Assembly (NCBI GenBank): GCA_029261395.1
Contig: JAJDBJ010000012.1
Span: 1-52,034 of the forward strand
Reading direction: 5' to 3'
Source: Nitrospinaceae bacterium
Lineage (GTDB): Bacteria; Nitrospinota; Nitrospinia; Nitrospinales; Nitrospinaceae
DNA: 52,034 nucleotides
The notes beneath the pieces are model-generated. The model was not told the origin of the DNA and searched no databases. It saw nothing but the letters and a program-made list of their open reading frames with translations. This document shows positions 8,367 to 16,716 of this stretch, in pieces. The position numbers and the translations under genes were made by a program. Positions within the stretch are counted from its first letter, which is position 1; every line of letters starts with the position of its first letter.

Positions 8367-10063
8367 TTCAGTCGGGTTTGCATGTCTCTTAAAGGCATGA
8401 GATCGCCTTTCTTGGAAGCCGCTTCAATTCCATTTTTATAAACCTCCGCCGCCTCTTCTTTCCGCGAAAGTTTTTCCAACGTCTTGCCCAGTGCCAGATA
8501 AGCCGCCGAGTGATCCCGGTAGTGCTCGACCACCGTTTTTAAAGGTTTCAGAGCTTCCTCATACTTGCCCGTGTCCAGGTAGATGGAACCCAGGCCGAAG
8601 TTGGCCACCTGATCGACGGCATCGATTTCCAACACCTTGTGAAACATTTCTACCTGCCGTTCCTGTTCCTCTTTATTTTGAGAGGCTTGCTTTTCGCGCG
8701 CCTTTTTCGCCTGATTCTCCTCGACCAGTTTTTCGAACTGGATCGCCGTGGCCTCGGCCTTCTCCATTTCCGCATCTTCAATGCGGCCCTGTTGCATGTA
8801 ATAAACAGAAAGATTGGAGTGCGCCATAATTTCCTGCGGATCGATTTCCGCCAGTCGTTTCATCAACGCGATGGCCTCGTCCAGTTTGTTCTGCTTGGAC
8901 AGCATGACACCCAACGCTTCGTATCCCGGCGCGTACTTGGGGTCGAGGGCGATGGATTCGCGCAACAAGGCGATGGGGCCGTCCAGATTTTCCTCTTCTT
9001 TAAATTGGGTCAATGCCTGCTGGTGAAGTTGCTTGGCACGCTCGGTTTTGCCAGCCGTTTGATAAAATGGGAGCAGGCAGGTGGTGATTTTGGCGGGCGT
9101 GTCGTTCAGTGTCACTTCATAAGTTTGGTCGGGACTGCGAAAATCCTTTTGCAGATAGGCCAGGGCGATTACTTTGCCTAACGAGGGCGAATAAACCGAA
9201 CTTTTCACCACGCCGATCTTCTTGGTTTTTATTTTGATCTTGGTATCCATGGCCGGCGGCTCGTCACCCTCCAGAATGATCCCCATCAACGCGAACGCCG
9301 GGGAGCCGTAGGTTTTGATTCGGGCAATCACTTCCTGGCCGATATAGCATCCCTTGTGGTAGCTGACCGAGGTATGTTCCAATCCCGTTTCAGGGAGGAT
9401 GTGGTTTTTGTCCATGTCCCGACCGTAAACCGGCAAGCCCGCTTCGATTCTCAAGATTTCCCGGGCCTCGGTGCCGATTGGAACCAGACCCACCGATTCG
9501 CCCGCTTTATGCAGGGCTTGAAGCAGGTCCTCTTTGCGGTCAGCGGAACACGCCAGGAGATAGCCTTCCTCGCCGGTCAGGTTTTTACAGATCACCCAGG
9601 TGTCTATGCCGTCAATGGTGGCCGCGAAAATATCGTGGGTGGCGTGGAGCCCCGCTGCCGAGGCGGTCAGGTTCTCCAGCACAACCGGACTTTTCGGGCC
9701 CTGCAGGGCCACCAGGAAATTGAAAGGCGTTTCGGTATTCCAAGCTAAATCTTCCCGGAAACGATACTCCTCCAATTGAGAGATCAACGTATCCCGTTGA
9801 TGGGCCTCAACGAGGATCAGCGCCGCTGTATTCGAAGTTTTATGCAGGGAGAAGTGGGCCAGCAGACGTGCTTTACGGTCGACCAGAGCGTTGCTCAGGC
9901 CAGTTCCTGTGGCCAGATTGAGGACGTCGTTGGTGGTCTGGGACTGTAGAAAGGAAAACGTGTCTTTTCCTTTCGCCTCCACCAGGCGCCAGTCGTCCAG
10001 AATGAAGTAGACGCAACCCTCGCGGGCCTGCTGGTGTTCCTCTGTCAAACTTGTGACTGTCAT
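8342..10063 (-). CDS. ygfZ: YgfZ/GcvT-like folate-binding protein fused to TPR domain
   Basis: A 573-residue protein. Residues 1 to about 335 are a YgfZ/GcvT-like tetrahydrofolate-binding domain with the diagnostic K-G-C-Y-I-G-Q-E-V at 237-245. The C-terminal part (about 345-573) holds TPR units, broken by a charged coiled coil around 430-460 (E-x-N-Q-A-K-K-A-R-E-K-Q). YgfZ proteins help repair or assemble Fe-S clusters using folate, and the conserved Cys239 is required in E. coli. Typical YgfZ proteins are about 320-350 residues, so the TPR extension is unusual. The gene lies next to erpA, bolA and a monothiol glutaredoxin, consistent with an Fe-S role. It overlaps the convergent gene by 25 bases. 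Confidence 0.88.
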   Translation of the reverse strand: MTVTSLTEEHQQAREGCVYFILDDWRLVEAKGKDTFSFLQSQTTNDVLNLATGTGLSNALVDRKARLLAHFSLHKTSNTAALILVEAHQRDTLISQLEEYRFREDLAWNTETPFNFLVALQGPKSPVVLENLTASAAGLHATHDIFAATIDGIDTWVICKNLTGEEGYLLACSADRKEDLLQALHKAGESVGLVPIGTEAREILRIEAGLPVYGRDMDKNHILPETGLEHTSVSYHKGCYIGQEVIARIKTYGSPAFALMGIILEGDEPPAMDTKIKIKTKKIGVVKSSVYSPSLGKVIALAYLQKDFRSPDQTYEVTLNDTPAKITTCLLPFYQTAGKTERAKQLHQQALTQFKEEENLDGPIALLRESIALDPKYAPGYEALGVMLSKQNKLDEAIALMKRLAEIDPQEIMAHSNLSVYYMQQGRIEDAEMEKAEATAIQFEKLVEENQAKKAREKQASQNKEEQERQVEMFHKVLEIDAVDQVANFGLGSIYLDTGKYEEALKPLKTVVEHYRDHSAAYLALGKTLEKLSRKEEAAEVYKNGIEAASKKGDLMPLRDMQTRLNQILHSGS

Positions 10064-10092
10064 CCTAAGTTCAGTTTATCCCGTTAGAAAGT

Positions 10093-10126
10093 AAAAAAGC
10101 GCACCGGCTATAAGACCTGATGCGCT
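10093..10126 (-). terminator. Rho-independent terminator downstream of erpA
   Basis: Read on the minus strand, AGCGCA and TGCGCT pair (6 bp) around a 17-base loop and are followed directly by a T run (plus-strand A6 at 10093-10098). A separate very GC-rich stem (CCGGGC-AAC-GCCCGG at 10129-10143) lies just upstream in the minus-strand transcript. Confidence 0.55.
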
Positions 10127-10256
10127 GACCGGGCAACGCCCGGGCGGCGAACTGCCGCTGGTAGCTTTTAAAATTCGGTTGGCGAAGGGAACGGATTGAA
10201 TGTGCGACAATGCTCCAGCGAAATTTGCTCCGGGCCTTGCCTGGGCCTCGCGCAGG

Positions 10257-10598
10257 TTAAGTGAGAGAAAACGACTCTCCACACCCGCAGGTAGACTTGG
10301 CGTTGGGGTTGACGAACACAAACCCTTTCCCCTGCAGACCGCCCTGATAGTCCAATTCCATCCCTTTCAGGTAGATCAGGCTTTTCGGATCCATGAAGAC
10401 CTGGAACCCTTCATGATCGATTACGGTATCGCCGTCCTCTTTCGGGGTGAACCCGAGGTCATACGAGAGACCGGAACAGCCGCCTCCCTTGACGCCCAGG
10501 CGCAATCCCACACCGGGTTTGTTCTCCTGTGCGACGAGTTTTTTTACCTCTTCTGCGGCGATGTCGGTAATAGAAACGAATTGTTGTGTGCTGGGCAT
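10257..10598 (-). CDS. erpA: A-type iron-sulfur carrier (ErpA/IscA family)
   Basis: A 113-residue HesB/IscA-family protein carrying the three conserved Fe-S-binding cysteines: one in G-G-C-S-G-L-S-Y and the C-G-C-G pair near the C-terminus. It accepts nascent clusters from the assembly scaffold and passes them to apo-enzymes in the cytoplasm. The ATG at 10598 is preferred because AGGGAG sits six bases upstream. An in-frame ATG at 10619 lacks such a site. It is divergent from bolA and a CGFS-type glutaredoxin, whose products commonly cooperate with A-type carriers. The exact subtype (ErpA versus IscA or SufA) cannot be settled by eye. Confidence 0.88.
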   Translation of the reverse strand: MPSTQQFVSITDIAAEEVKKLVAQENKPGVGLRLGVKGGGCSGLSYDLGFTPKEDGDTVIDHEGFQVFMDPKSLIYLKGMELDYQGGLQGKGFVFVNPNAKSTCGCGESFSLT

Positions 10599-10669
10599 TG
10601 CGGACTCCCTGTAAATCAATAAAGTTTGGTACTGTTATTTAGATACTCAAATGGCCTTTTGGTTTCAAT

Positions 10670-10675
10670 ATTATA
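10670..10675 (-). promoter_or_regulatory. Possible -10 element of erpA
   Basis: TATAAT on the minus strand (plus ATTATA at 10670-10675) lies about 70 bases upstream of the erpA start. A -35 element is weak (TGAC about 19 bases further upstream). The remainder of the 290-base divergent gap between erpA and bolA shows no other clear element. Confidence 0.3.
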
Positions 10676-10889
10676 CCGGATATTTTCAGAGCCCGTCATC
10701 CAAACATTGAGTCTACGTCCTGGGCTCTGGAGGGCCTTGTAACTCTTTTAAAAATAACGAGTTAAAAATATTTTTTGGAATGGGTTTGTTGTGATATATT
10801 TCAGAGGAGCCAAAAAAGTTAAAATCTTTTCGGGGCGGGTTGAATCTTAAAGGTTCCAATATAAGCTTAGAATATAGAAAGGTAAACGA

Positions 10890-11123
10890 ATGATAAGAAT
10901 TCCGGACTTGATAGAATTGGTCCAAGCTAAAATTCCTGACGCAGAAGTCAATGCCATGGACAAGACAGGGATGAGCGATCATTTTATTATCCATGTCGTT
11001 TCCAGTGAGTTTGAAGGGAAAAACGTTATGGAGCGGCATCGGATGGTTCAGGGTTGCCTGAACGATGCTATGAAAGACGGACGAGTTCACGCGGCGGAAA
11101 TCAAAACCGACGTTCCCGCGTAA
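10890..11123 (+). CDS. bolA: BolA-family protein
   Basis: A 77-residue protein with the BolA fold signature: an N-terminal helix, the S-D-H-F segment near residue 30, the conserved R-H-R-M-V near 49-53 and H-A-A-E-I near the C-terminus. BolA proteins bind the [2Fe-2S] cluster held by CGFS-type monothiol glutaredoxins and help in Fe-S delivery or iron sensing. The start follows AAAGG. The glutaredoxin gene is 49 bases downstream on the same strand, so this is a classic BolA-Grx pair. The short length is normal for the IbaG-like branch. Confidence 0.9.
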   Translation: MIRIPDLIELVQAKIPDAEVNAMDKTGMSDHFIIHVVSSEFEGKNVMERHRMVQGCLNDAMKDGRVHAAEIKTDVPA

Positions 11124-11172
11124 ATTAAATAGATACTTAAACTTAATACAATGTTTTTTTAAGGAGTTGCTG

Positions 11173-11496
11173 ATGTCTGCGATTGAAGATGAAATCAAAA
11201 GTGAAATTGCTGAAAATAAAATTATAATTTATGGGAAAGGCACCAAGAGTGCACCGCAATGCGGTTTTACTGTGGAGACCATACAGTTTTTCAACAAGTA
11301 TGGATATCCCTTCGAAGTGGTCAATTGCCTTGAAAATATGCAGAAACGGGAAGCCCTCAGCCAGATGACCAATTGGCCCACGCTTCCGAAAGTATTCATC
11401 AACGGAGATTTTTACGGCGATACCGATATCCTCGATGAAATGGAAACCAAGGGAGAAGTCGAACCCTTGCTGAAAAAAGCTTTTGGCGACGCGTAA
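11173..11496 (+). CDS. grxD: Monothiol glutaredoxin (Grx4 type)
   Basis: A 107-residue monothiol glutaredoxin. K-G-T-K-x-A-P-Q-C30-G-F-T aligns with the K-G-T-x-x-x-P-x-C-G-F-S active site, with Thr in place of the usual Ser. The cis-Pro motif (W-P-T-L-P-K-V-F-I-N-G) that helps bind glutathione is present. Such proteins hold a glutathione-ligated [2Fe-2S] cluster and pass it to A-type carriers or BolA. The ATG at 11173 has a perfect AAGGAG six bases upstream; a TTG two codons earlier is unlikely. The gene lies between bolA and a peroxiredoxin on the same strand. Confidence 0.93.
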   Translation: MSAIEDEIKSEIAENKIIIYGKGTKSAPQCGFTVETIQFFNKYGYPFEVVNCLENMQKREALSQMTNWPTLPKVFINGDFYGDTDILDEMETKGEVEPLLKKAFGDA

Positions 11497-11534
11497 AGCA
11501 CTCCTCCTTTTTAACCTCTTGCAAAGAAGGTTTT

Positions 11535-12059
11535 ATGACTGACAAACTGGAAGTGGGGGATCGTGCGCCCAATTTCGAGCTACCTGCAGTATACGGTTAC
11601 AAGGCCGGGGCCACCAGCCCCTCCGCCGAAGAAGGGGTGACCGTCAAACTCAAAGAGTACGAGGGGAAAAAATGGGTCATCCTCGCTTTTTACGTGTTCG
11701 ACGCCAGCCCGGAGGACACCCGCTCCCTGGTTTGCTTCAACGAGTGGAACCGGAAGTTTCGCACCAAGGAAGTCGAGCTTTTGGGAATCAGTTGGAACGG
11801 CGTGCAATCCCATCGTCAGTTCATTGAAATCTATCAACTCGGATTCACCCTGCTGGCCGATGAGCATAAAAAAACCACCGACCTGTATGGATTGACCGAG
11901 GAGGTGGACGATCTGGGCCAGATGGTCAAGCGTATTCACCGGACCACCTATGTGATCGACAAGACCGGAATGATTCGCGGGATATGGAATAACATCGAAG
12001 ACCTGCGCGAGCATCCCCGGGAAGTCTGGGAATTCATTCAGAAGGAAAAGGGCGTTTAG
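11535..12059 (+). CDS. Peroxiredoxin (AhpC/TSA family)
   Basis: A 174-residue thioredoxin-fold peroxidase. The active-site region S-L-V-C67-F-N-E fits the peroxiredoxin V-C-x-x-E motif, with Ser replacing the usual Thr and a longer, acidic loop before it (D-A-S-P-E-D-T-R). G-D-R-A-P-N-F-E-L near residue 8 is the standard N-terminal strand. The C-terminal half has the usual thioredoxin-like D-K-T-G-M-I-R-G. It would reduce peroxides in the cytoplasm. No second cysteine exists in the protein, so it would be a 1-Cys enzyme using an external thiol, plausibly the adjacent glutaredoxin. RBS AAGAAGG precedes the ATG. Confidence 0.85.
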   Translation: MTDKLEVGDRAPNFELPAVYGYKAGATSPSAEEGVTVKLKEYEGKKWVILAFYVFDASPEDTRSLVCFNEWNRKFRTKEVELLGISWNGVQSHRQFIEIYQLGFTLLADEHKKTTDLYGLTEEVDDLGQMVKRIHRTTYVIDKTGMIRGIWNNIEDLREHPREVWEFIQKEKGV

Positions 12060-12080
12060 TCGGAGTGGGTTTGATGATGG

Positions 12081-12839
12081 TTATCCTGTCGGGGATGTGT
12101 TTTCATTCTCCGCTTGCAGAGCCTTGTGACTCTCGTAGTTTTTGCAGATAATATCGCGAAGGGTGCGGAGCACGTTTTCCTCTTTGTCCTCTGAAACCAC
12201 CCGACTGGATATGGGCGGTGAAATGACGATTTGAATCCGTCCGGGTCTGATCATCCCACTGCCTTTTCTGATGATGTTCCCCGTTCCCAATAGAGTGACC
12301 GGTACCAGCGGTGCACCGGACCGTACGGAAAGCAAGAGTCCGCCTTTTTTGAACGGGCCGATCGTCCCATCTTCCGACCGCGTGCCCTCCGGAAAAATCA
12401 CGATGGAATTTCCCGCCTTTAATTTTTCAATCGTTGCGACAAAAGCCTGATAGGATTTTTTGCGGTCGCCCCGGACGACGGGGATGTAGCCCGACGCCGC
12501 TATCGCCCAGCCCACGAAAGGGATTTTAAACAGGCTGGATTTCGCCACCCAGCGAATTTGAACCGGCAGAAATCCGGAGAGCGCAAAGATATCAAAATAG
12601 CCCTGATGGTTGGCGACAAACACCTGTGCCTGATCCTGCCTGACATGCTCCAAGCCTTCGATATCCACCTGGATCCCGTTGAGCGTACACAGCAAGCGCC
12701 CCCACAAGCTGGAAATCCTGTGCGAAAGATTGTTCGAGGAATCAAACAACCGTGCCAGCACCGCAAGCGTTCCCAAAACAAGCGAAAGAAGGGTGATGAT
12801 GATCCAGAACTTGGTGGTATGATAGGCCGCTTTGATCAT
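12081..12839 (-). CDS. plsC: 1-acyl-sn-glycerol-3-phosphate acyltransferase
   Basis: A 252-residue membrane-associated acyltransferase. N-H-Q-G-Y-F-D at 77-83 is the catalytic NHx4D motif and F-P-E-G-T-R-S at 149-155 is the substrate-binding motif. A hydrophobic helix at residues 11-30 anchors it to the inner membrane. It acylates lysophosphatidic acid to phosphatidic acid in phospholipid synthesis. The start is only 29 bases from the divergent nuclease gene, so their promoters must overlap the coding starts or each other. Confidence 0.9.
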   Translation of the reverse strand: MIKAAYHTTKFWIIITLLSLVLGTLAVLARLFDSSNNLSHRISSLWGRLLCTLNGIQVDIEGLEHVRQDQAQVFVANHQGYFDIFALSGFLPVQIRWVAKSSLFKIPFVGWAIAASGYIPVVRGDRKKSYQAFVATIEKLKAGNSIVIFPEGTRSEDGTIGPFKKGGLLLSVRSGAPLVPVTLLGTGNIIRKGSGMIRPGRIQIVISPPISSRVVSEDKEENVLRTLRDIICKNYESHKALQAENENTSPTG

Positions 12840-12868
12840 TTTATGCCCAAGAAACGGGTGCCTTTTGT

Positions 12869-13666
12869 ATGGGAAACAAAGTTGTCCGATATTTGATAGG
12901 GTTCGTTTTGTTGAGTGCCATGCCCGTGCAAGAAGGTTTGGCCTGGGGGCCGGCGGGTCACCGCATTGTGGGTCATATTGCGGAAATGAATCTGGACCCC
13001 GAGGTTCTGAAAACTATTCGCAAGAAGTTTAACATAAATCATCTAGCAAATGTCGCCCACTGGGCCGATGTCATCAAGAAGAATCCGCACAAACCAGATG
13101 TTCTCCACTACACCAACATCGCCGTCAACCATCGCACGTACAATCAAAAACGTGATTGTCCCCGAAAGCGATGCGTCACCGAAAAAATCAAAGAATATGA
13201 AGGTCTTCTGAGGGCCCCCGAGTCGTCTCGAAAAACAAGAAAGGAAGCCTTCAAGTTTTTGGTACACTTGGTGGCCGATGTGCATCAGCCGATGCATCTG
13301 GGATACGAGAAGGACCGCGGCGGAAATGAGATTGCTGTCTATTTTGAAGGAAAACCGACCAATCTACACCGTGTTTGGGATCATGATCTGGTTTTTCTGG
13401 ATGGAAAGAGTCAACGGCAATTCGCCCGCCAGTTGAATCGGTCCATCACCCCGGAAAATAAAAAGCAGTGGGTCGGCGGCACTCCCATTGATTGGTCCAA
13501 CGAGTCGCGTGACTTGGTCTTGGATTACGGATACCCTCTGAAGTTTTCAAAGGGACGGGAGTTGTCGCTGGATTATATTCGCGAGGGACGAAGAATTGTC
13601 GACGAGCGGTTGCAACGCGCCGGGATTCGCCTGGCAGAAATGCTCAACCGGTTATTAAACAACTGA
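12869..13666 (+). CDS. S1/P1-type zinc nuclease, secreted
   Basis: A 265-residue protein with a signal peptide whose predicted cleavage leaves Trp26 as the mature N-terminus, as required in this family, where the N-terminal Trp binds zinc. W26-x4-H31, an H-W-A-D, an L-H-Y-T, the H-L-V-A-D-V-H-Q-P-M-H block and N-L-H-R-V-W-D-H-D together supply all the usual trinuclear-zinc ligands. The enzyme cuts single-stranded DNA/RNA and 3'-phosphomonoesters in the periplasm, which could provide phosphate. A Pit phosphate transporter is encoded downstream. The ribosome site is weak. Confidence 0.9.
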   Translation: MGNKVVRYLIGFVLLSAMPVQEGLAWGPAGHRIVGHIAEMNLDPEVLKTIRKKFNINHLANVAHWADVIKKNPHKPDVLHYTNIAVNHRTYNQKRDCPRKRCVTEKIKEYEGLLRAPESSRKTRKEAFKFLVHLVADVHQPMHLGYEKDRGGNEIAVYFEGKPTNLHRVWDHDLVFLDGKSQRQFARQLNRSITPENKKQWVGGTPIDWSNESRDLVLDYGYPLKFSKGRELSLDYIREGRRIVDERLQRAGIRLAEMLNRLLNN

Positions 13667-13686
13667 AACCATCTGGAAAGGGAATC

Positions 13687-14403
13687 ATGACGGAAACCAA
13701 TCCTCTTTATTTCAAGCAACTGTTGTGTGGGGTGGACGTGGGGCAATCCGACGCCTCGGCCCGCTCCATGGCCAACTTCATTTATTTGATCGGTGATCGG
13801 GAAACGAAGGAGTGCGTGGTGGTCGATCCCGCCTGGGATGTTGACGGTCTCCTGAAAATTGTCGAAGCGGAGGGGATGAAGCTCACCGGGGCACTGGTGA
13901 CGCATTACCACCCGGACCACGTCGGCGGACAAATCTTCGGTTTGGATATCCTGGGTTTGCCGCAATTGATGGAAACCCATCCGGTCCCGATTTATGTGAA
14001 TAAACACGAGGCGCAGGGACTGAAGCAGGTCACCGGTGTTTCCCTTTCCGACATGACACAGGTGGATAGTGAAGACCGGATGAAGGTGGGATCGGTCGAT
14101 ATTTCGTTTTTGCACACGCCCGGCCACACGCCCGGCTCCCAGTGTTTCCGAGTTGGGGATTATCTGGTGGCGGGTGATACGCTGTTTTTGCAGGGGTGCG
14201 GTCGGGTGGACCTGCCGGGTGGCGATAGCGAGGTCATGTACGATACCCTGACTCAGCGCCTGGCTAAGATTCAAAACGAGGTTATTCTCTATCCCGGCCA
14301 TAACTACGGAGGCAACGGCTCGGCTCCCATGGGTGAAGTCCGTGAATCCAATTCCTATCTGCAGATCAACAGTTTGGCAGAATGGCGCATGATGATGGGA
14401 TGA
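13687..14403 (+). CDS. Metallo-beta-lactamase-fold hydrolase (glyoxalase II-like)
   Basis: A 238-residue MBL-fold enzyme. T-H-Y-H-P-D-H (about residues 75-81) is the HxHxDH zinc motif. H-T-P-G-H-T-P-G, V-A-G-D-T-L-F and Y-P-G-H-N-Y-G-G supply the remaining ligands. The fold and motif spacing match hydroxyacylglutathione-hydrolase-like thioesterases, though the exact substrate cannot be assigned. No signal peptide is seen. The ATG follows AAAGGGA and lies 20 bases after the nuclease gene, so the two are probably co-transcribed. Confidence 0.85.
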   Translation: MTETNPLYFKQLLCGVDVGQSDASARSMANFIYLIGDRETKECVVVDPAWDVDGLLKIVEAEGMKLTGALVTHYHPDHVGGQIFGLDILGLPQLMETHPVPIYVNKHEAQGLKQVTGVSLSDMTQVDSEDRMKVGSVDISFLHTPGHTPGSQCFRVGDYLVAGDTLFLQGCGRVDLPGGDSEVMYDTLTQRLAKIQNEVILYPGHNYGGNGSAPMGEVRESNSYLQINSLAEWRMMMG

Positions 14404-14594
14404 CGGACTCTTCTGTAAGGGGAGTTGAGGGTTTGTTGGAAATTGGTTTGAGCGATTGATTTGACCCCGGCATCATGATAAAAGACATCCATAAACTCTT
14501 CCTGATGCTTGACGGGAGGGTTATGGGATATTGGAATAGCCTGTGTTAACCCGTATCAAGGTTGTTATCCCTTAATACATTCGAAGGACAAAAC

Positions 14595-15266
14595 ATGAGA
14601 TCCATATTTTCAATGTTCGCTAAATCGCCGTTCAAACCTTTGGCGAGTCATATGGACAAGGTACGAGCCTGCGTGGACCAGATCAAGCCGTTGTTTGCCG
14701 CCCAGCTTGCAGGAGACTACGATCAGGTTCAGAGTACTTCAGAAAAAATTATCCAGTTGGAGTACGAGGCGGACAAGATCAAGAATGATATCCGTGATCA
14801 TTTGCCGCAAAGTATGTTTCTGGCTGTTGATAAACGCGATTTCACACAGCTGTTGTCGGCGCAGGATGATATTGCCGATTCCACCGAAGACCTGGCAGTC
14901 ATTCTCCGCATCCGTCATTTGGCGAACCCTCCGGAACTCAAGGAACCTATGATCGAACTGGTCGATCATGTGGTGATGAGCGCCTACAGTGCCTGCGATT
15001 TGATCCATGAGCTTGAAAATCTGCTGGAGGCTTCTTTTGGTGGTGCCGAGGCCGAAAAAGTGGAAAAAGCCTGCCACCAACTGGCGACCTACGAATGGGA
15101 GGCGGATAAAAAACAATTTATTCTTGCCCAGAAATTGTTTTCGCTGGACGAGTCCCTGTCTGCCGCCGATTTACTGCTTTGGAATGAAGTGAATAAAAAG
15201 TTGGGCGCGGTGGCTGACAAGTCTGAACAAATTGGGAAAACCCTGAGAATTTTTCTTGCCAAATAA
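14595..15266 (+). CDS. PhoU-like (DUF47) phosphate transport accessory protein
   Basis: A 223-residue helical protein of the DUF47/TIGR00153 family, PhoU-like partners of Pit transporters. E-Y-E-A-D-K near residue 50 and Y-E-W-E-A-D-K near residue 165 are the repeated E-x3-D metal-binding motifs of the PhoU fold. Acidic three-helix bundles of this type bind metals and are thought to regulate phosphate import. The ATG at 14595 has GAAGGA six bases upstream and is preferred over an in-frame TTG at 14562. The pit gene starts 37 bases downstream, the standard DUF47-pit pair. Confidence 0.88.
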   Translation: MRSIFSMFAKSPFKPLASHMDKVRACVDQIKPLFAAQLAGDYDQVQSTSEKIIQLEYEADKIKNDIRDHLPQSMFLAVDKRDFTQLLSAQDDIADSTEDLAVILRIRHLANPPELKEPMIELVDHVVMSAYSACDLIHELENLLEASFGGAEAEKVEKACHQLATYEWEADKKQFILAQKLFSLDESLSAADLLLWNEVNKKLGAVADKSEQIGKTLRIFLAK

Positions 15267-15303
15267 ATAACCCCGTCTTTCTGAACTTTTCCTGGAGCTT
15301 CTT

Positions 15304-16554
15304 TTGGATTTAGAAACCATCCTTCTTTGGTTTGGTATCCTTGCCTGCGTCTACATGGCCTGTAATATTGGTGCCAATGATGTGGCCAATGCCATGGGCA
15401 CCAGCGTCGGCGCCAAATCCCTGACCTTTCGCCAGGCTGTTCTGGTTGCGGCAATCGCCGAATTTGCCGGAGCAGTATTTGTCGGCGGGCACGTTTCCGA
15501 TACTGTGCGTAAGGGGATGGTCGACCCCAATCTGTTTGCCGATACGCCGCTGCATCTGGTTTACGGGATGATCTCGGCATTGGTCGCGGCTTCGATCTGG
15601 TTACACATAGCCAGTTCCCTGGGTTGGCCGGTTTCCACCACGCATTCCATTGTTGGCGCTGTGGTCGGGTTCGGCTTCATCGCAGGCGGAGCGGATGCGG
15701 TCAATTGGGGCAAGGTTGGATCTGTTGTCATGAGCTGGATCGTGTCTCCGCTGATGGGTGGATTGGTGGCTTATGGGGTGTTTCGGTTTATCACGGTAAA
15801 TATTTTCGATAAACGCGACCCGGTGGCCCAGTCAAAAAAACTGGTGCCTTACATGGTATTCGTGGTGTTTGTCATCCTTGCGATTTCCATGGTGTACAAG
15901 GGGCTCAAAAACCTGAAACTGGACCTGGATTTTCAGAATGCCCTGCTCATCTCTCTAACGGTCGGAACCATTGCGTTTGTTATTGCCAAAATCCTGGTGC
16001 AGAAGGTTAAAGAAGTTTCCCCGGATGATCTCAATCAACAGTTTATTTCAACCGAACACATATTCAAGTTCCTGCAGGTGATCACCGCCTTTTACGTGGC
16101 TTTCGCTCATGGCGCGAATGATGTCGCCAATGCGGTGGGACCACTGGCCGCCGTGGTTTCCATTTTGAAAACGGGAAGCGTTGAAATGAAAGTGCAAATG
16201 CCGCTTTGGATACTGACCATGGGGGGCACTTGTATCGTGGTCGGGTTGTTGATTTGGGGAATGCGCGTTATGGAAACGGTGGGTAAGAAGATTACCGAAA
16301 TCACCCCGTCCCGCGGTTTTTCGGCAGAGTTCGCCGCCGCCACCGTCGTTTTGGCATGTTCCAAGATGGGCCTGCCGATCTCCACTACGCATACCCTGGT
16401 CGGCTCGGTGATCGGGGTGGGAATGGCCCGTGGGTTAGCCAGTTTGAATATCGGCATCATTAAAAAGATCGTCGTTTCCTGGTTTGCCACCGTTCCCTTC
16501 ACCGCCGTTCTGGCCATGCTGTTTTATAAAGCCTTCCTTCTTGTTCTTTCCTGA
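15304..16554 (+). CDS. Low-affinity inorganic phosphate transporter (PiT family)
   Basis: A 416-residue inner-membrane protein with about ten hydrophobic segments. The PiT signature G-A-N-D-V-A-N-A occurs twice (about residues 23-30 and 264-271), one per inverted half. The S-T-T-H-(S/T)-(I/L)-V-G motif also occurs in both halves. It imports phosphate with protons or sodium. The start is TTG after GGAG. The preceding gene encodes its PhoU-like partner. Confidence 0.93.
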   Translation: MDLETILLWFGILACVYMACNIGANDVANAMGTSVGAKSLTFRQAVLVAAIAEFAGAVFVGGHVSDTVRKGMVDPNLFADTPLHLVYGMISALVAASIWLHIASSLGWPVSTTHSIVGAVVGFGFIAGGADAVNWGKVGSVVMSWIVSPLMGGLVAYGVFRFITVNIFDKRDPVAQSKKLVPYMVFVVFVILAISMVYKGLKNLKLDLDFQNALLISLTVGTIAFVIAKILVQKVKEVSPDDLNQQFISTEHIFKFLQVITAFYVAFAHGANDVANAVGPLAAVVSILKTGSVEMKVQMPLWILTMGGTCIVVGLLIWGMRVMETVGKKITEITPSRGFSAEFAAATVVLACSKMGLPISTTHTLVGSVIGVGMARGLASLNIGIIKKIVVSWFATVPFTAVLAMLFYKAFLLVLS

Positions 16555-16620
16555 GATAAAGTTTTTCTGAAAAACATTTGTGTTGGATGCCGTCCTGCCT
16601 TCGTTCCTATTTAAGGACAA

Positions 16621-16639
16621 TGGTATAATACCGTTGCAG
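16621..16639 (+). promoter_or_regulatory. Palindrome around a TATAAT element
   Basis: CAATGGTAT and ATACCGTTG flank a single central base, pairing at 8 of 9 positions. The centre contains TATAAT (16624-16629). No good -35 hexamer is seen 16-18 bases upstream. It could be an operator placed on a -10 element, about 85 bases before the DUF2797 gene. Confidence 0.3.
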
Positions 16640-16716
16640 TTGGAACCCTGAAATTTATGCAGCCTCCGGGTAGAATAACTCGGAGTATTTTGTCATCTTA
16701 AACTATAGAGAATGCG

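Noticed and set aside
10713-11198. 161-residue minus-strand frame over bolA
   Set aside because: It is antisense to clearly recognised bolA and glutaredoxin starts and has no family features.
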